NCBI GenBank assembly: GCA_016490735.1
Contig: JAEMWC010000100.1
Coordinates: forward strand, 601,001-665,000
Source: Pachyseris speciosa
Taxonomy: Eukaryota > Cnidaria > Anthozoa > Scleractinia > Pachyseridae
Length of the DNA: 64,000 nucleotides
Direction: 5' to 3'
In this document: positions 61,601 to 64,000 of the stretch, in pieces
How positions within the stretch are numbered: the stretch's first letter is position 1
Layout: every line of letters begins with the position of its first letter
The notes under the pieces: model-generated
Database searches by the model: none
The model's input: only the letters and a program-made list of their open reading frames with translations
What the model was told of the DNA's origin: nothing
Translations under genes and position numbers: made by a program

Positions 61601-63607
61601 TTGTCATCTTCATCATCATTAGATGTAACTAGTATCAGGAAAGATTTCCACACAGCCCCTTACATTAATTATACATGCATCACTGTCATACTAACCCTGT
61701 TCCAAAAACGGCGAGCATACCGGTAAGTTAAATTTGAGTCGCAAAATTTATACAAAAGATCTTTCATTAATAGATGTTTTTTTCATTACTCTTGGAATAA
61801 TTCTTCATTATTTTTGGACCATCCCTAGGGGCGCATCCTATCTTCATTAGGAGCTCGTTCATTTTATGCTGCTGCCCCCACACTGTGGAACAGCCTTCCA
61901 GCAAATATTTGGGAAATGACATCACTCAGCATTTTTAAGAAAAGACTTAGGACATATCATTTTAATTTAGCTTACAACAAGTAATTCTTAGCAATGGCAT
62001 GTGTGCAAATTTTTGAGTTCTTTTTATACATTTTTTTTCTTGGGGGGGGGGGGATGGTCAAGTGTGTATTTTTAGTATTAGGTTTTATAGATATGTCTTA
62101 TAATTCATTATTAATAGTTATTGTATTTTTTATATGTATTTTTAAATTCATTTAAGCGCTTTTGATCATTTTAATGTTAAAAGGCGCTATATTAAGTCAT
62201 ACCTCTTCCTAACCGAGTTCGAGGTCCATACTGTTAAGTTACGGACCGAGTTTTTCCCCGTTGATTTATGGCCCAAATTAATGAGAAAAAACGAGGATCC
62301 GTAACTTACAGTACGGACCGAGAAAACGAGGTCAGTAAGATATTTATTATATCTCTGAGGTTAATCCGGCACGTGGGAAAGAAAACTAGTTGAAGTGAAG
62401 CGGGCCGTACTGTAGAATACGGCCCGTAACATTGACACGAGCGCGTACTAAGTGAAAGATATAATAAAATAAATTATTATTAAATTGTTATCACTATTTT
62501 TAATTGTGTCTCGGGTTCATAAGTGGCAGGGGCGGATCTACGGGGTGAAGGGGTGAAGGGGGTACACCCCCCCCCCCCCCCCCGCCGCCGAGAGTTGACC
62601 TGTGGCTTTCTAATGTAACTAGCATTCTGCAAAAAAAAAAAAAAATAGAAGAAAAAAAAAGGAGGGGTGCACCCCTACCCCCTGAGAAAATTCCTGGATC
62701 CACCCCTGAGTGGGATGAGTTTGTTGGTTCTCTACTCTGCCCTGAGAGGTTTTTCTCTGGGTACTCCAGTTTTCCCCTCACCCCAATAACCAACATTTAA
62801 TTTGATTTGATTCTACTTTATTTAGAGTTGATTTGATTTGGTCTCCTCAATTAGTAGAGCAGCTGTGCTTGGCTAGAAAGATTTGAGACTTTAATGAAGT
62901 GATTATTATTATATTATTATTAAGTCACATGTATGTTAATGTTATTCTGTTTTATTATTTATTATTAATGTCATTATTTTTAATTGTTTGAATTCTCCTT
63001 GGCTCACAGGAGCAAACTGGAAGTAAAGTAGACAGGTATTACAATGACACCTGAAAACAGAAAATACTGACATTTTTTACCACAACTCCCAGTAATCGCG
63101 CGATCTTATTGGCTAATTTGCCGTTGTCGATAAGAGTCTAGACAACGCTGGTTGTGTCAACGTGTCGCACAATACCCTTTTTTCAGCTCGTGCTCTGAAA
63201 TTAACATTTTCTTTGACGCTGATATTGTGGTAAAAAACAAATCGAATGTGGTTTAGCATTGTCTATACTCTTATCGACAACGATATTCGCCATCACAGTG
63301 GTCAAAATTTGCTGAACAACATTTTGACCACTGTGATGACGAATATCGTTGTCGATAAGAGTATAGACAACGCTAAACCACATTCGATTTGTTAAGTGTA
63401 CCTGTTGACAGCCTCCCATCTCACAGGGCAGTACTTTGCAGCAGTTTCAGGACTAACACATTTCTTGAACGCATTTTCATCAGACTCATTTTTAGGAAAT
63501 GAACCATTGTTGTGCCACATGCTGGTGGAGTTTAAGATCTGACGAAATGCCTGAACAGCTTCTTTTTCATCTGATTTGTTGGTGTACTTTTTAGCAATAT
63601 CGATCAC
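55261..63607 (-). CDS. DUF885-family putative metallopeptidase, 5' incomplete
   Basis: Model on the minus strand: 63607-63402, 60028-59745, 58832-58654, 57305-57247, 55651-55261. It totals 1119 nt (372 residues plus stop), with consistent phases and GT/AG ends. The DUF885 core is complete at the C-terminal side: GHEARPGHHTQ (an HExxPGHH metal-site motif), FTEGWGLYSE, IVDTGLHSRG, and WDTSDFAVKEVTRYQSDPGQ with ATAYMLGRLA. The N-terminal exons, including any signal peptide, lie beyond position 64000. The family is widespread in bacteria and animals and is predicted to be zinc-dependent; the exact substrate is unknown. Confidence 0.85.
55652..57246 (-). other. DUF885 intron
   Basis: Contains the second copy of the 50238-type repeat (56975-57150) and an AT-rich patch with AAATTTCCGGAAATT-like inverted words near 56790-56930. 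Confidence 0.5.
57247..57305 (-). CDS. DUF885 small exon
   Basis: 59-bp exon encoding TWRAVRLIVDTGLHSRGMN, the conserved RAxRLxVDTGxH block of DUF885. Acceptor TTATACAG, donor AACAG|GTTAGA. Found because the flanking exons lack this block and the phases (0 in, 2 out) require it. Confidence 0.85.
57306..58056 (-). other. DUF885 intron, left part
   Basis: No feature recognised before the MITE. Confidence 0.4.
58057..58611. repeat. 555-bp MITE, TTAA target site
   Basis: AGGGAACCTCCGCTCTTACG at the left and GTGGAGGTTCCCT at the right, with a second inner pair (GCGGCCATTTTGGATTTGAT and inverse). Flanked by TTAA (58053-58056, 58612-58615). A short GGGT-rich tract lies inside. The right end is 39 bp from the donor of DUF885 exon 58654-58832. 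Confidence 0.8.
58654..58832 (-). CDS. DUF885 exon with FTEGWGLYSE
   Basis: VPAWLDRNTYYTAFTEGWGL, YSENPVLSDDTDTYKDDLLQ and KYGMVKWQ. The FxEGWGLYxE motif supplies a conserved Glu near the metal site in this family. Acceptor GTGCAG, donor CAG|GTGAGT. Confidence 0.9.
58833..59744 (-). other. DUF885 intron with decayed TIR element 59354-59703
   Basis: 59354-59703 begins GGCCCCGTTTCAACGTCGCT and ends AAATGCGACATTTAATCCGG. These are diverged termini of the family at 6842-7999, with TTA flanks (59351-59353, 59704-59706). Confidence 0.6.
59745..60028 (-). CDS. DUF885 exon with HExxPGHH
   Basis: WAQYCRQVMGMLYPKITNIF, APNCPIEMLPHYNPSNGAQF, LPFFLKDFGPIFQEW, then VTGHEARPGHHTQVQ. His-Glu and the two following His match the HExxPGHH signature. 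Phase 2 in, phase 1 out (CAAG|GTGCGT). Confidence 0.9.
60253..60371. repeat. hairpin MITE
   Basis: AAGGGGCATGGGTCTATTCC ... and near-perfect inverse, 119 bp in all, in the DUF885 intron. Confidence 0.75.
61525..61590. repeat. AT-rich hairpin
   Basis: ATTATCACTATTATTATxAT arms pair around AATATT-type centre. Confidence 0.6.
61826..62200 (+). mobile_element. L2-type LINE, C-terminal tail
   Basis: RILSSLGARSFYAAAPTLWN, SLPANIWEMTSLSIFKKRLR and TYHFNLAYNK then stop, then a 3' tail with AAAAGGCGCTATATTAAG. Typical end of L2 ORF2 (AAPxLWNxLP...FKxxLKTYxF). The tail is followed at once by MITE M1 copy 2. Confidence 0.75.
62201..62466 (+). repeat. MITE family M1, copy 2
   Basis: Same order of blocks as 4781-5062, lacking the GC-rich GCGCGAAGCGCGCGG centre. 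Confidence 0.75.
62697..62905 (+). mobile_element. SINE 3' body
   Basis: CTCTGGGTACTCCAGTTTTC, CCAACATTTAATTTGATTTG and AATTAGTAGAGCAGCTGTGC blocks: the 3' body of the tRNA-SINE type found at 23421. The tRNA head is missing; an ATT-rich tail follows. Confidence 0.6.
63236..63393. repeat. hairpin MITE at DUF885 splice donor
   Basis: 158 bp, arms AACAAATCGAATGTGGTTTA and near-perfect inverse, containing GTTGTCGATAAGAGTATAGA. Its edge is 8 bp from the last base of the exon. Confidence 0.85.
63402..63607 (-). CDS. DUF885 exon, most 5' in the window
   Basis: VIDIAKKYTNKSDEKEAVQA, RQILNSTSMWHNNGSFPKN, FKKCVSPETAAKYCPVRWEA, VN. Acceptor TTATTTTAG upstream shows it is internal. Donor AACAG|GTACAC lies 8 bp from a hairpin MITE. 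Confidence 0.8.
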
Positions 63608-64000
63608 CTAAAATAAGGATTAAAGTTAGTAGTTGTGTTAAGCCTTTCACTGCCAAGAGGTCGCCCTTTGATGAGTAAAATATCTGGCGTTAGACAGAGT
63701 AAAATCGATAAAGTCGCCCTTGGCAGTGAAAGGGTTAATAACAATATCTTAAAATTTTATAGATGTCATGTTTAAATTGTATCCTTGGTCTAAATTTTTT
63801 CCCTCTGTTTTTGGGCATGGTAATGTATGATAATGTATAATAGATGTAATTGGTTTGAAACAAAGCAAGAAAAAAATAATTTAAGCCAAGTATAAAACTG
63901 AATCATAACATACAATGTAGATACCACATATACTGTACACATCCCAAAAACTGATTTGTCCACCACACCAACAGCAAGCTTTTTGGGTGTTTTAAAATAG
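63608..64000 (-). other. DUF885 intron at the window edge
   Basis: Intron sequence upstream of exon 63607. A short inverted pair (CCTTTCACTGCCAAGAGGTC near 63643 and CCTTGGCAGTGAAAGG near 63717) may be a small MITE. Confidence 0.5.

Larger units (their letters stand above)
60029..63235 (-). other. DUF885 large intron with repeats
   Basis: Hosts hairpins 60253-60371 and 61525-61590, a LINE tail, MITE family M1 copy 2 and a SINE, listed separately. 60372-61500 shows nothing recognisable. Confidence 0.6.

Noticed and set aside
1..64000. Bacterial or viral contamination
   Set aside because: Spliced genes with GT/AG introns and eukaryotic TEs run throughout; no operon-like coding density or viral hallmark genes.

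Overview
This is a eukaryotic, TE-rich, AT-rich window with intron-rich genes. It most likely comes from an anthozoan cnidarian such as a stony coral. That is inference from three things: the ROCO/Death-domain gene type, the repeat mix (ISL2EU, DIRS-like, Penelope, L2/CR1 and Tx1-type LINEs, tRNA-derived SINEs, many hairpin MITEs) and the gene structure. No bacterial operons, CRISPR arrays or canonical tRNA/rRNA genes are seen.

Two host transcription units can be supported. (1) Plus strand, 9791-48786. Four exons (9791-10013, 10136-10224, 20547-20621, 21320-21413) encode the N-terminal regulatory half of a p21-activated kinase (PAK), including a complete CRIB motif, but I find no kinase domain after them. 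Downstream on the same strand are eight exons (29900-30381, 37638-38323, 40580-40832, 41435-42218, 43771-43866, 44909-45184, 47150-47197, 48509-48786) of a ROCO protein with a Roc GTPase, COR and two tandem Death domains. The last PAK-type exon ends in phase 1 and the first ROCO exon needs a phase-1 donor. Joined, the twelve exons give a continuous 1127-codon frame plus stop, so a chimeric CRIB-Roc-COR-Death-Death protein is possible. An extra phase-1/phase-1 exon (24889-24957) lies in a diverged duplicate of the ROCO 5' region. (2) Minus strand, 63607-55261. Five exons of a DUF885-family putative metallopeptidase carry an HExxPGHH motif. The frame is continuous for 372 residues to the stop, and the 5' end lies beyond the window.

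The rest is mostly transposable elements. 0.7-2.9 kb holds broken LINE and Ty3/gypsy remnants. 3.2-9.8 kb holds MITEs, microsatellites and a 1.16-kb TIR element carrying small Cys-rich ORFs. 12.4-18.2 kb is a dead ISL2EU (THAP plus DDE) transposon interrupted by two further TIR elements, one of which contains an L2-type LINE that contains a SINE; removing both insertions restores the transposase frame. 22-24.4 kb is an APE-type LINE with a SINE. 26.4-27.6 kb is a Tx1-type LINE split by a MITE. 27.7-29.5 kb is a palindromic Penelope element. 30.5-36.8 kb is an antisense DIRS-like tyrosine-recombinase retrotransposon inside a ROCO intron, itself hit by a LINE and a minisatellite foldback element. 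38.6-40.4 kb is LINE debris. 52.7-53.7 kb is an unrecognised ORF split by a hairpin MITE. 58-63.4 kb has MITEs close to exon boundaries of the DUF885 gene. Several MITE insertions are supported to the base by target-site duplications.
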